40,675 nucleotides of DNA from a virus: positions 1 to 40,675 of the IMG/VR virus record IMGVR_UViG_3300035156_000221. One strand, written 5' to 3'. The notes below the pieces were generated by a model that did not search any database, was not told the origin of the DNA, and was given only the letters and a program-made list of their open reading frames with translations. The position numbers and the translations under genes were made by a program. Every line of letters begins with the position of its first letter. The first letter of the stretch is position 1. Below, piece by piece: positions 7,472-15,076 of the stretch.

Positions 7472-10410
7472 CAGCGCTGACCGAAAGCCCGGCGAGATCG
7501 GCGCGCGGCCTGGCTCTCATTGCGGCGGAAGCTGTCATGGTCGCTGTTCGGGAAGTTGAAGTTCTGAACAATCGGTGCCGGTCCGGACCCGCGCCCGTTG
7601 TCGTTGCCGGCGCGCGGCGCCAGGCTGCGCGGCACCTTTGGCAGCGAAGCGGCTTCGAGGACGTGGTTGGGTATGATCGTCCCCGATCCGTTCGGTATAA
7701 ACAGCTCGGGACCTTTCTCGCCGACCATGTAGAATCTCGAGGAGCTGACCGGCCCGCCGGAGGCTCGGCCCCCGCCGAACACAGCGCTGATGTCCAGATT
7801 GCCGCCCAGCGCGGACGCCGCCATCTGGAAGGCCAGGCGCAGCAGCTGGTCGACGACCTCGCCCAGTGCGCCCTTCAAACCCAGCGCCTTGCTGGCGGCA
7901 CTGACCAGATCGTCCTCGAGCGCTTTCAGGCCAGTGACCTGGATCTCCTCGAGCCGCTCCTGAATGTCGGCCAGGTCTGACGGCAGCTCGTCACGGTAGC
8001 GATCGAGCGGGGACTTGGTCCCGTCGCTCGCGTCGCCTTCCGCCCGTGCCTTCTCTCGCGGCAGATTGTTGATCTCGGCCTGAATGCGCGCCGCCTCGGC
8101 GGTGTTCTTCGCCAGCTCGGCTTGCGCCTTCAGATATTCGAGGTGGCGAAGCCTCTCCTCGTAGACGAGGTCGAGGATTTGCAGCTGCAGCGCCCGGCGT
8201 TCGCCTAGCGTGCGGGCGTCGGCCTCACGGGCCTCGAGCTCTTCCACCTGAAAACCGATCGCCTGCGCGATTGCCTCGTCCTGCTCCCGCATACTGCGCG
8301 CGAGTTGCTCGGCTGCGCCCTTGGCGAAGATGTTGGCCTTGCGCTGAATGGCAACCGCCTCGCCGGCGGCGATGACCTGTGCGCCCTGCTCCGCGCGCAG
8401 CCGGCCATCGTTGACGTCGTTCTGCACGGCGAGCGCGAGGCGCTGCTGGTCGGCGTCCACCTGCGCCTTGGCATAAGCGATCTGCGCGTCGACGTCGGTG
8501 ACCAGCTCGAACTTGGCGGACAGCAGCTGCTCGTCCAGCCGCTGCAACTGCCCGGCGAGGTTGTCGTCCTGGTCGACTTTCTTGTCGACGGCGCGCGTCC
8601 CGACGCGATCATCCCTCTTCGCCGCGGCAGCGGCGCGAGCCGCGATCTTGTCCGCGCCCTGGCGGGTTTTGTCGAAGGCGATGTGGAAGTGGTCGTCATG
8701 GCCCTTGTCGCCGGGCCCGAGCAGCTCCTTGATGAGCACACCGGCAGGCTCGAGCGCAGCCCGGATCCCGGCCTTGGTAAGCGGCTTGCCGTTGAGCGTC
8801 AGTGGGATGTCGATGGCCGTGCCGGAGAGGTGGTAGCTATTGGCAGCGCCACCCACGCGCTTGTTCTCCGCGACAGAGCGCAGCCCACCGCCGCGGTTGA
8901 TTGGCGTGCCGATCAGGCCGGCGACCTCGTCACGGGTAACCTGGGGCAAGCCAGTCGACGCGCGCGGCGCCTTCTTCCGCGCGGCGTCCTCGAGGCGGTC
9001 GATCTCGATCAGCTTTGCCGCGAGCTTGCCGACATCCTTGATCGTCCGCTCGGCCGCCTCGCGCTGTTGATTGAACTTGGCGGTGATTGGGTCGGACTGG
9101 GCCGTCGCGTCGGCTCGGGCGATCAGGACCGTCAAGTTCCTGACTGTCTCCCCAGCCTCGCCGGCCGCTTTCGTCACCCCATTGTACTCAAGAGCGAGCG
9201 CACGCACCTGGGCTTGGGCACCAGCAAGGTTCGCGCGCGCACCAGCCAGTTCCGATGCAGCCGCGCCAGCATCTTCTGGGCCGGCATTAGCGGCCGCGGC
9301 CGAGGCACCCGCCAATGCAGTCCGGGCGTCTGCTACCGCTTTGTTGGCCCTTTTCAGTAGCTCGAGGAGTTCGCGCTGGCGGCGTTCGAACCCGGCCAAG
9401 TCCTTTGCTTCTGTGTTCAGCTTGGTGCGCTCATCTTCCCCGGGTTTGAGCAGGCGCCGATTCGTCTCCTCGTTGAGCTTCCGGGTCTTCTCGATCATCC
9501 CGTCGAGGCTGCTCTCCCACACGCGATTGGCTTGCTCGTTAAGCCGCGCCTGGGCAGCCTGCTCGCGCATCTTTCCGACTAGATCGTCGGTGGCGTCTTC
9601 GGCTTCGAGCAGCCGTCCAATCAGCGGTATCAAGATCACGCCGGCAGCGCCGACTAGGGGGCCCCACTTCGCCAACCAGCCCAGGAACCCGCTTGTCCCG
9701 GCAGTCATCAGCGAAATCGCTTGGGTGACCTGGCCGATCTGCTGACCGAAGATGATCATCGGCGGGGTGCCGGCAGCATACTGAGTTGCGACGTCGCCGA
9801 TCTGGAAGCTGAGCTGCTGCAGCCCGGCCCCGTGCTGGCCGTTGATCCGCGTAACCGCACCCTGCTGTGCGCCGAACCGCTGCTGGGCACCGGTGGCACC
9901 GACCAGCTCGGCCTCAATCGTGTCGAGCACGCCGGCTTGGCCGCGCAGCGCCGTCGCATACTGGGCCGCTTCCTGAGCCGCGACCTCCGCGCTGACCGCG
10001 AAGGCTCGGTACTCGGCATTGAGTCCCTCGGCGGCATTGTCGGCGCGGACAGCGGCGTCGGCAACCAGGCGCAGCGCGCCGGCCTTCGCTTCGGCCGCAT
10101 CTGCCGCTTGGCGCGTTGCGGCCGCGTTAAGGACGTCAGCTGCCGCGGCGCCGTTCGGTGCCGCAAGCGCGGCCTCGGCATTCGAGCGGATAGCGTCGAA
10201 TGTTTTACTGTATGCCCGCTCGAGCGCCTTGGCCTGCGCCGGCGCGTTATCGCCGATCTTGTCGAGCGCCCGGCCGACTTCGGCCTGGATGTCGATCGCC
10301 GACGTACCGAACTCGTTGAGCACCGACTTGCCTGCGGTGACTGCAGCACGCAGCTGCGTGATGTCGCCGCCAATCTGCAGGAAGAGGTCGCCGCGCGACG
10401 ATCGTGCCAT
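7471..10410 (-). CDS. Tape measure protein with embedded M15-type peptidase motif
   Basis: 979 residues, typical length and composition for a siphophage tape measure. The N-terminus (SSRGDLFLQIGGDITQLRAA) and the block FQIGDVATQYAAGTPPMIIF at about 202-221 match the TMP_2 family. A hydrophobic segment lies near 241-267. Long Ala/Glu/Lys helices fill the rest. At about 485-590 lies an M15/VanY-like peptidase motif: SYHLSGTAID (H527, D534) and HDDHFHIAF (H574/H576), likely zinc ligands cutting peptidoglycan crosslinks during DNA entry. The C-terminus ends in a basic stretch. It follows the tail chaperones as expected. Confidence 0.92.
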   Translation of the reverse strand: MARSSRGDLFLQIGGDITQLRAAVTAGKSVLNEFGTSAIDIQAEVGRALDKIGDNAPAQAKALERAYSKTFDAIRSNAEAALAAPNGAAAADVLNAAATRQAADAAEAKAGALRLVADAAVRADNAAEGLNAEYRAFAVSAEVAAQEAAQYATALRGQAGVLDTIEAELVGATGAQQRFGAQQGAVTRINGQHGAGLQQLSFQIGDVATQYAAGTPPMIIFGQQIGQVTQAISLMTAGTSGFLGWLAKWGPLVGAAGVILIPLIGRLLEAEDATDDLVGKMREQAAQARLNEQANRVWESSLDGMIEKTRKLNEETNRRLLKPGEDERTKLNTEAKDLAGFERRQRELLELLKRANKAVADARTALAGASAAAANAGPEDAGAAASELAGARANLAGAQAQVRALALEYNGVTKAAGEAGETVRNLTVLIARADATAQSDPITAKFNQQREAAERTIKDVGKLAAKLIEIDRLEDAARKKAPRASTGLPQVTRDEVAGLIGTPINRGGGLRSVAENKRVGGAANSYHLSGTAIDIPLTLNGKPLTKAGIRAALEPAGVLIKELLGPGDKGHDDHFHIAFDKTRQGADKIAARAAAAAKRDDRVGTRAVDKKVDQDDNLAGQLQRLDEQLLSAKFELVTDVDAQIAYAKAQVDADQQRLALAVQNDVNDGRLRAEQGAQVIAAGEAVAIQRKANIFAKGAAEQLARSMREQDEAIAQAIGFQVEELEAREADARTLGERRALQLQILDLVYEERLRHLEYLKAQAELAKNTAEAARIQAEINNLPREKARAEGDASDGTKSPLDRYRDELPSDLADIQERLEEIQVTGLKALEDDLVSAASKALGLKGALGEVVDQLLRLAFQMAASALGGNLDISAVFGGGRASGGPVSSSRFYMVGEKGPELFIPNGSGTIIPNHVLEAASLPKVPRSLAPRAGNDNGRGSGPAPIVQNFNFPNSDHDSFRRNESQAARRSRRAFGQR

Positions 10411-10413
10411 GCG

Positions 10414-10518
10414 CTACTCCCTTTTGTTCGCTTCGATGCGTGAGTCGATGCACGCCCAGGTCTCGTGCGGCGTAGCGTCCCAGAACTGGTCGGCCGTCCA
10501 CCCGAAGGCGGACATCAT
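10414..10518 (-). CDS. Tail assembly chaperone, TAC_6-like (C-terminal frameshift partner)
   Basis: The frame encodes SAFGWTADQFWDATPHE, the signature of Phage_TAC_6 proteins, ending at a TAG at 10416-10414. An ATG at 10518-10516 forms TGATG with the stop of the upstream chaperone, giving only 34 residues. The family-like residues QRWRRLSGL sit in the same frame upstream of this ATG, so the natural product is probably a -1 frameshift fusion from the upstream gene, as in lambda G/GT. Coupled independent initiation is the alternative. It lies just before the tape measure gene, the expected place. Confidence 0.8.
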   Translation of the reverse strand: MMSAFGWTADQFWDATPHETWACIDSRIEANKRE

Positions 10519-10928
10519 CAGGCCGGAGAGGCGGCGCCAGCGCTGGGGGTCGTCTTCGTCGCTGGAGCCGCCTTCGCTTCCCCCGATGCGGCACGCCCAC
10601 CGGTCGAGGCGTCGAGCAGCACAAGCGTGATGCGCGCCTGGGCCTGGGGCAGACCCTCTTCGAAGATCAGCTCCTCAATTCGCTCGGCGTCGACCGAGCG
10701 GGTCATCGTGTCCGCCTCGTCGGCGCCAGCGCGGATCAGCTCCGCGGCAACGGCGCCGAGCTGCTCGAGCGTGAGCTCACCGGTGTTGCCCAGCCGGACC
10801 AGCGCCATTGTCGAGCGGCCCGTCGTCTGCTCGATCGCCCTGACCGCGTTATGCGACGGCCGCAGCCGGTAGGCCTTGCCGGCGAGCACGATCTCGTGCT
10901 CGCCGCGTTCCGCATTGGCCGTTGCCAT
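10518..10928 (-). CDS. Tail assembly chaperone, GTA gp10-like (TAC_11)
   Basis: 136 residues. The pattern HEIVLAGKAYRLRPSHNAVR, followed by AIEQTTGRS and a helical middle, matches the GTA gp10/Phage_TAC_11 family, which chaperones the tape measure during tail assembly. The Ala/Gly-rich C-terminus (SGEAKAAPATKTTPSAGA) is linker-like, as expected for a protein continued by frameshifting. In-frame slip candidates are G-GGG-GAA at 10584-10578 and a run of five C at 10549-10545; the -1 frame is open from there into the TAC_6 region. Confidence 0.85.
   Translation of the reverse strand: MATANAERGEHEIVLAGKAYRLRPSHNAVRAIEQTTGRSTMALVRLGNTGELTLEQLGAVAAELIRAGADEADTMTRSVDAERIEELIFEEGLPQAQARITLVLLDASTGGRAASGEAKAAPATKTTPSAGAASPA
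10578..10584 (-). promoter_or_regulatory. Candidate -1 frameshift slip site in the tail chaperone gene
   Basis: On the minus strand the sequence GGGGGAA is read in the zero frame as (TC)G GGG GAA. Slipping back one base keeps GGG in the P site and gives GGA in the A site, then runs open into the TAC_6 frame. The site is about 20 codons before the zero-frame stop. A second possible site is the C-run at 10549-10545. Neither is a perfect X-XXY-YYZ heptamer, so the exact site is uncertain. Confidence 0.45.
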
Positions 10929-10931
10929 GGG

Positions 10932-11351
10932 TTAGGCGCCCAGGTCGTCGGTCGTCGGAGCACCCTTGTTCGCCATGTCGAACGAGTAGGTGACCGGACC
11001 ATTCTTCGGGTGCGAGGTCGAGAAGTTGCCGATTGCGACCTTGCCGGCGTATTTCACGGTCGCGCCCTTCATCACCTTGATGTTCGCCTCGGGCGGCGCG
11101 GTCTTCGACACATCCGCTGCCCGCTCCAGGCCAACGTCGGGAAGCTTGACGTTCCCGTTGATGCTGAACGTGATCTTCTGCTGCCCATAGGACGTCGCGC
11201 CGTACAGGCCGTCGTCCTTGGTCGACTCATCGATTTCCTCGCTGGTGCGCTTCCAGTCGAACGAGATCTCGCCACCAATCGGTACGAAGACCTCTGGCTC
11301 GGCGTTGTTGCCGATGTGGATGCGCCAGTCGAGACCCTTTTCGGTGCCCAT
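10932..11351 (-). CDS. Major tail tube protein
   Basis: 139 residues. WRIHIGNNAEPEVFVPIGGE, SFDWKRTSEEIDESTKDDG and the later GKVAIGNFSTSHPKNGPVTY follow the Phage_tail_2 (PF06199) tube-protein pattern. Hexameric rings of such proteins stack around the tape measure. The ATG at 11351-11349 has a clear AAAGGA ribosome-binding site a few bases upstream, stronger than those of its neighbours, which suits a protein made in many copies. The gene is between the tail terminator and chaperone genes, the standard position. Confidence 0.9.
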   Translation of the reverse strand: MGTEKGLDWRIHIGNNAEPEVFVPIGGEISFDWKRTSEEIDESTKDDGLYGATSYGQQKITFSINGNVKLPDVGLERAADVSKTAPPEANIKVMKGATVKYAGKVAIGNFSTSHPKNGPVTYSFDMANKGAPTTDDLGA

Positions 11352-11385
11352 AGTTCAATCCTTTCCTGCTGGAGTGCCGTCCGCG

Positions 11386-11781
11386 TCAGGCGGGTTCGGC
11401 GTAGATTTCGAATATGCTGATGCCGGCGTAGGTCACGCCATCCGGCCCTGCGCTGCTCGCCGCGGCCGAGAGGAACTCAGGCGCCCAGAAACTCACACCG
11501 TCGGCCTCGATGACGACGCCGTCGAGCGCGGTTCGGACCTCGTGCATAATCGCCAGCAGCTCGGCGCGATCCTTGCCGCGGTAGATCGTGTGGACCTCGA
11601 CCTCGATGCGTTCGCGCTGCTCTTCCTTGCTGCCCTCGTTGCCGACCTCAATCGCACCGATCTGGACGAAGTTGGGCTCTGTGCCCTGCTTCACGTGGTC
11701 GTGGACTGGGGCGAGCGTCACGCCGGCGGCCAGCGCCGCGTAGACAGCCGCCTGCGTCGGTGAGACCAGGTCCAGCATCAT
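11386..11781 (-). CDS. Tail terminator/completion protein, DUF3168 family
   Basis: 131 residues. The start (SPTQAAVYAALAAGVTLAPV), the strand pair FVQIGAIEV and ERIEVEVHTIYRGKDRAELL, and the end GVTYAGISIFEIYAEPA match DUF3168, the family that caps the tail tube and joins it to the head. It overlaps the end of the HK97 gp10-like gene by four bases (ATGA) and precedes the tail tube gene. Confidence 0.87.
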   Translation of the reverse strand: MMLDLVSPTQAAVYAALAAGVTLAPVHDHVKQGTEPNFVQIGAIEVGNEGSKEEQRERIEVEVHTIYRGKDRAELLAIMHEVRTALDGVVIEADGVSFWAPEFLSAAASSAGPDGVTYAGISIFEIYAEPA

Positions 11782-12332
11782 GCTCTCCCGCTCTTGCCGA
11801 GCACTTCGGTCCAGAAGTTCGCGAGGCGTTGCTCCGCCCGGATCTCTGGCCGGTCCACGTGGACGAAGGGCCGCGGTGCCCGCGCCTTGATTCTCAGCGA
11901 ATAGGTTTTGGCGATATCCTCGGCCCGCTTGCGACGGCCCGGGCCCAGCCTGAGCTTGCCGTCGACGCGCTTGCGTCGCTCGACGAGGACCGTCTGGGCC
12001 TTGCGGCCGAACTCGACGAAACGGCCGTAGTATAGGTCGCCAAAGCTCTCGCCCGGCGCCCGCCCAGACTTGCGAGCGGCGCGCAGCGCGCTCTTGCTTC
12101 GCGCCTTCATGCCGATGAGGCCGACGCGCACCCGGAGCTCATCGAGCTCGAGCTGCAGCGACAGCCCCGCGGCGAGCGCCCCGGTGTGCTTGTCGACGTC
12201 GCGCTTCTGCGCTCTGAGGACCTCGTAGCCGATCAGCGCCATCTCGACGCCAACCTGCTCTCGCGCCGCCTCGGGCAACCGCCCGAGCATCGAATAGGTC
12301 TCGGCCAGGCCATCGACCTGATTACTGCGCAT
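11778..12332 (-). CDS. HK97 gp10-like neck/tail component
   Basis: 184 residues. The pattern of an N-terminal helix pair, KRDVDKHTGALAAGLSL, GDLYYGRFVEFGRKA and the closing RAPRPFVHVDRPEIR matches HK97-gp10_like proteins, which sit at the head-tail interface and help tail attachment. The central region is rich in Arg and Lys. It lies between the head-closure and tail-terminator genes. Confidence 0.88.
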   Translation of the reverse strand: MRSNQVDGLAETYSMLGRLPEAAREQVGVEMALIGYEVLRAQKRDVDKHTGALAAGLSLQLELDELRVRVGLIGMKARSKSALRAARKSGRAPGESFGDLYYGRFVEFGRKAQTVLVERRKRVDGKLRLGPGRRKRAEDIAKTYSLRIKARAPRPFVHVDRPEIRAEQRLANFWTEVLGKSGRA

Positions 12333-12335
12333 CCC

Positions 12336-12689
12336 TCAGACGCTCAGCGTGGAAGCCGTGTCGGCCATGACCACCAGCTGCTCGCGATCGCCGTTCGGGT
12401 CGACGATCGATCGAATGTTCAGGTCGCGGCCGCCGAAGCATTCGCCGATCGAGCGCAGCTGATCTGCCGGACCGACGTCGGCACCGAAGCGAACCCGGAT
12501 GCGGTACACCGAAGTGCCCTGCAGCACCCGGTCCATCACGGACTCGCGCCCGTCCAGGCCGGTCACCTCGGCGAAGATGGTGCCGGCGTCACCCCAGCCA
12601 GTGGTGTAGCCGCCCTTCCCGTTCGGCGTATCCGTCTCGCGCCGGACCGTAATCCGGTGCTTGAGGTCCTTACGCCGGAGTGGCTTCAC
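12336..12689 (-). CDS. Head closure (head-tail joining) protein
   Basis: 117 residues. DLKHRITVRRETDTPNGKGG at the N-terminus, then WGDAGTIFAEVTGLDGRE and YRIRVRFGADVGPADQL, is the classic Phage_H_T_join (PF05521) pattern. The protein forms the stopper ring below the connector. It overlaps the connector gene by four bases (ATGA). Confidence 0.9.
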   Translation of the reverse strand: MKPLRRKDLKHRITVRRETDTPNGKGGYTTGWGDAGTIFAEVTGLDGRESVMDRVLQGTSVYRIRVRFGADVGPADQLRSIGECFGGRDLNIRSIVDPNGDREQLVVMADTASTLSV

Positions 12690-13213
12690 AGCCAGAACCG
12701 GCTGTTGGCGATCAGCGGCTCGACATCGACCGGCTGCTCTTCATGCTTCCCGCGCAGCAGCGCATAGGCGGCATAGCGGAGCTTCGCTGGCACATCGGCC
12801 GCGAGCGCACCGTAGCCAACCTCGAGCGTCAGCACGATCGAGCCCTCGGCCGCAACCGGCCAGCTGCCGATCGGGAGGATGCCCTGCTCCAGCGCCGCTC
12901 CGCTGAGCCGATAGCTGTCCGCCGGCACGATGTGCTCGCCCCCGAGCCAGTCCTCGTAGGCGATGCTGGTCACGGACCGCACGGGACCGACGCGCAACTG
13001 CGCGAGATCCTCGAACGTGTCCGCAACGACCGTCAGGGTCTGGTTCAGCAGGCGGAGGCCGGTCATCTCCTCAAGATCCTGCACCGACGCCGCGCTCAGC
13101 ATGCCGAGCTCGTCGTCGAAGGCATCGCCGTCGACTCGAAGGTAGCTGCGTGCGCTCTCGATCGGGATCAGCTCGCCAGTGGGCGGCGTGATGGTGACCG
13201 GTGCGCCGAGCAT
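12686..13213 (-). CDS. Head-tail connector protein (HK97 gp6-like)
   Basis: 175 residues from the ATG at 13213-13211. LIPIESARSYLRVDGDAFDD, the helix EDLEEMTGLRLLNQTLT and the tail VPAKLRYAAYALLRGKHEE match the gp6-like connector family. These form a dodecameric ring under the portal. A longer reading from 13252 would overlap the upstream gene by 38 bases; the internal ATG just after that gene's stop is preferred. Confidence 0.87.
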   Translation of the reverse strand: MLGAPVTITPPTGELIPIESARSYLRVDGDAFDDELGMLSAASVQDLEEMTGLRLLNQTLTVVADTFEDLAQLRVGPVRSVTSIAYEDWLGGEHIVPADSYRLSGAALEQGILPIGSWPVAAEGSIVLTLEVGYGALAADVPAKLRYAAYALLRGKHEEQPVDVEPLIANSRFWL

Positions 13214-13214
13214 G

Positions 13215-13637
13215 TCAGGCCCTGACCTGACCTGGCTTCGCGAGATCGCCACGAACGAAGCGAACCGCCTCCGTAGGGCCGCAGCGATAGGCGTCCTTGG
13301 CCGACAAGCAGACGTTCGGTCCGGAGAGACCAGTCAGGAGCTCGAGCGTCACCAACCCATCATCATCTAGGGTCAGGCCGAGCACGCCCAATTCGTCAGC
13401 TTCCGTCTGCTCGACGTGCTCCGCCGGTGCCGTTGCCGCCGCCTGCTCGGCAGGAGGCTCGCTCGCGCCAGGCTGTTCCGGGGTTTCGCTCGGCCCCTGG
13501 CTTGGCTGCTCAGCCGTTGGCTGTGACTGGCCTTGTAGCTCCGCAATCTTGGCGCGAAGCTTATCGGCGCTCATGGGCGGCGGGTTCTTGCCCGTCAGTG
13601 CCGTGTAGGCCGCCTTGAGCTCGCTGAATTCACTCAT
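13215..13637 (-). CDS. Small acidic virion-region protein (unknown)
   Basis: 140 residues from the ATG at 13637-13635, which has a strong AAAAGGAGAG five bases upstream. Residues 1-35 (FSELKAAYTALTGKNPPP, KLRAKIAELQ) look like a small helical SAP/HeH-like domain. About 36-80 is a Pro/Glu/Gln/Ala-rich linker. The C-terminus (VCLSAKDAYRCGPTEAVRFV) is a compact beta region. Such genes often follow the capsid gene in HK97-like phages; a role as a head decoration or maturation factor is a guess. Its ribosome-binding site is buried in a 17-bp hairpin. Confidence 0.75.
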   Translation of the reverse strand: MSEFSELKAAYTALTGKNPPPMSADKLRAKIAELQGQSQPTAEQPSQGPSETPEQPGASEPPAEQAAATAPAEHVEQTEADELGVLGLTLDDDGLVTLELLTGLSGPNVCLSAKDAYRCGPTEAVRFVRGDLAKPGQVRA

Positions 13638-13642
13638 GTCCG

Positions 13643-13686
13643 CTCTCCTTTTCAGGCGGTCGCGCACGGCCGCCTGAAAAGGAGAG
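13643..13686 (-). promoter_or_regulatory. 17-bp perfect hairpin sequestering a ribosome-binding site
   Basis: Arms at 13643-13659 and 13670-13686 are perfect reverse complements, with a 10-base loop. On the minus-strand RNA the second arm is CCGCCTGAAAAGGAGAG, which contains the ribosome-binding site of the 140-residue gene. In the folded RNA this site would be hidden, so translation may need ribosome or protein action, or RNA processing. It immediately follows a terminator-like hairpin. Confidence 0.8.
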
Positions 13687-13709
13687 GGCCCGCTCCAAAG
13701 AGCAGGCCC
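13677..13709 (-). terminator. Terminator/attenuator after the capsid gene
   Basis: On the minus strand, GGGCCTGCTC and GAGCGGGCCC form a 10-bp stem with one mismatch and the loop TTTG, followed by the pyrimidine tract TCTCCTTTT. This lies 11 bases after the capsid stop. It should partly end transcripts, giving more capsid than downstream products. The pyrimidine tract is also the first arm of the next hairpin. Confidence 0.65.
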
Positions 13710-13720
13710 CCTGACTTAAG

Positions 13721-14992
13721 TTAGGCTGCAGTGATCAGGTGCTTGACCGCCGCGGTGTCGCTCAGCTCGCCGTCGAACCGGATCAGGCCGACGATGCCGA
13801 GGTCCGGGTAGAAGCGCTCGCGCAGCACGCCGACGAGCGGCTGTCCAACCTTGCGGACGAAGTACTTGCCGAGGTCGCCAAACAGCATGACCTTCTTGGC
13901 GGCCGCCAGCGATTCCATGTGCTGGTTGATGCTGTACGGACGGCCATTCAGGGTGGCGGGCACGCCTTGCTGCACATTGCCGGCCTGCCAGATGTAGCGG
14001 CCTTCGCTGTCCTTGAGCTTGCGCAGCGCCAGGAGCGTGTTGTCATTGAACATGTACCGGCACTTCGGGCTCGCGCGGTACGCCGGATCGACCGAATGCT
14101 CGAGCTCGAGAACCTCGTCGAAGGTGATCGCCGCGGCCGCTGCGGACGTTTTGCCCAACGTCGAGGCGGTGACAACGCCGTTGGGCTGATTGGCGCCGGT
14201 CCCAGTCGTGTTGCGGCGGTTGGCAATGCGGCCAAGCCGCTCGCCGATCAGGTCGCCCAGGAGCGGCTCGACGCCGAACGCCGAGTCCTGCGCCAGCTCG
14301 AAGCTGAAACGGATGATCGGAGTGGCGAAGACATACGCGTTGAGGCTCTTCTGCCCGATCGCGACGTCGCCGCTGCCGTCGTCCACCAGGTCGGCGCCCT
14401 CGTTGCGAGCAGCCGCTTCGTTGGCGGTGTCATCGACGGTCGGGATGTTGACCTGGTTGCCGCTGGTGGTGGTCAGGTCGGTGACGATGTCGCCATCATA
14501 CATCGGACCCCAAGCCTTCATCGAACGGACGATGAAGGCGGCCAGCTCGGTCGGCACGGTGTAGCCGCCGGCGGCTCCAGTGGTGGTCAGCTGAGCGCGA
14601 ACCTCGCTTGGGAGCTGCGAGAGGCCGGCGCGCAGAGCGTCGCGCTGCTCGGTCGGCAGCGAGGACGGATCGCCGCCACAGGCCAGCATGGCGTAGAAAG
14701 CGTCACGGTACGCGACTGCAGCACCGGTCGGCTCGTCCTGGCCGCGGGTCTCGCTGTCGGGCTGAGTCGGACGCTGCGTGGCGCGGCGCTCCTCGGCCTG
14801 GCGCTCGACCTGGATCATGCGCTCCTCGCGGGTGATCTTGGCGTCGAGCGCGTCGACCTTGGCCATGATGTCGTCGTGGCGCTTGTCGAGCTCGGCGGCG
14901 CGGGCGTCATCGGTATTCTTGCGGATCTCTTCGAGAGCCGTACGGGCCTCCGCGATCAGCCGATCGCGCTGCTCCAGCAATTCCTTCAGCAT
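13721..14992 (-). CDS. Major capsid protein, HK97 fold
   Basis: 423 residues. The N-terminal 1-75 is a charged coiled coil (scaffold-like delta domain, usually removed by the protease). The mature part begins near 90-130 and shows the HK97 pattern: LTTTGAAGGYTVPTELAAFI, the strand NQVNIPTVDDTANEA, FELAQDSAFGVEPLLGDLIG, RRNTTGTGANQPNGVV and KCRYMFNDNTLLALRKLKDS. The order of protease before capsid is standard. An intrinsic terminator lies just upstream of its start, so it may have its own promoter or depend on antitermination. Confidence 0.95.
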   Translation of the reverse strand: MLKELLEQRDRLIAEARTALEEIRKNTDDARAAELDKRHDDIMAKVDALDAKITREERMIQVERQAEERRATQRPTQPDSETRGQDEPTGAAVAYRDAFYAMLACGGDPSSLPTEQRDALRAGLSQLPSEVRAQLTTTGAAGGYTVPTELAAFIVRSMKAWGPMYDGDIVTDLTTTSGNQVNIPTVDDTANEAAARNEGADLVDDGSGDVAIGQKSLNAYVFATPIIRFSFELAQDSAFGVEPLLGDLIGERLGRIANRRNTTGTGANQPNGVVTASTLGKTSAAAAAITFDEVLELEHSVDPAYRASPKCRYMFNDNTLLALRKLKDSEGRYIWQAGNVQQGVPATLNGRPYSINQHMESLAAAKKVMLFGDLGKYFVRKVGQPLVGVLRERFYPDLGIVGLIRFDGELSDTAAVKHLITAA

Positions 14993-15010
14993 TCTCGTCT
15001 CCTGGACATG

Positions 15011-15033
15011 AAAAAGCCCGCCGATTGGCGGGC
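15011..15033 (-). terminator. Intrinsic terminator between protease and capsid genes
   Basis: On the minus strand GCCCGCC-AATC-GGCGGGC is followed directly by TTTTT, a textbook rho-independent terminator. It is 18 bases before the capsid start codon and 43 bases after the protease stop. It would separate the terminase-portal-protease transcript from the capsid transcript unless antitermination acts. Confidence 0.85.
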
Positions 15034-15076
15034 GATTGAGGGCGGGAACGCCGCCACCTCCGGCGATGCCGGGTGA

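Noticed and set aside
13739-15076. Long plus-strand frame (445 codons) opposite the capsid gene
   Set aside because: It mirrors the codon periodicity of the capsid gene and its translation has no domain pattern.
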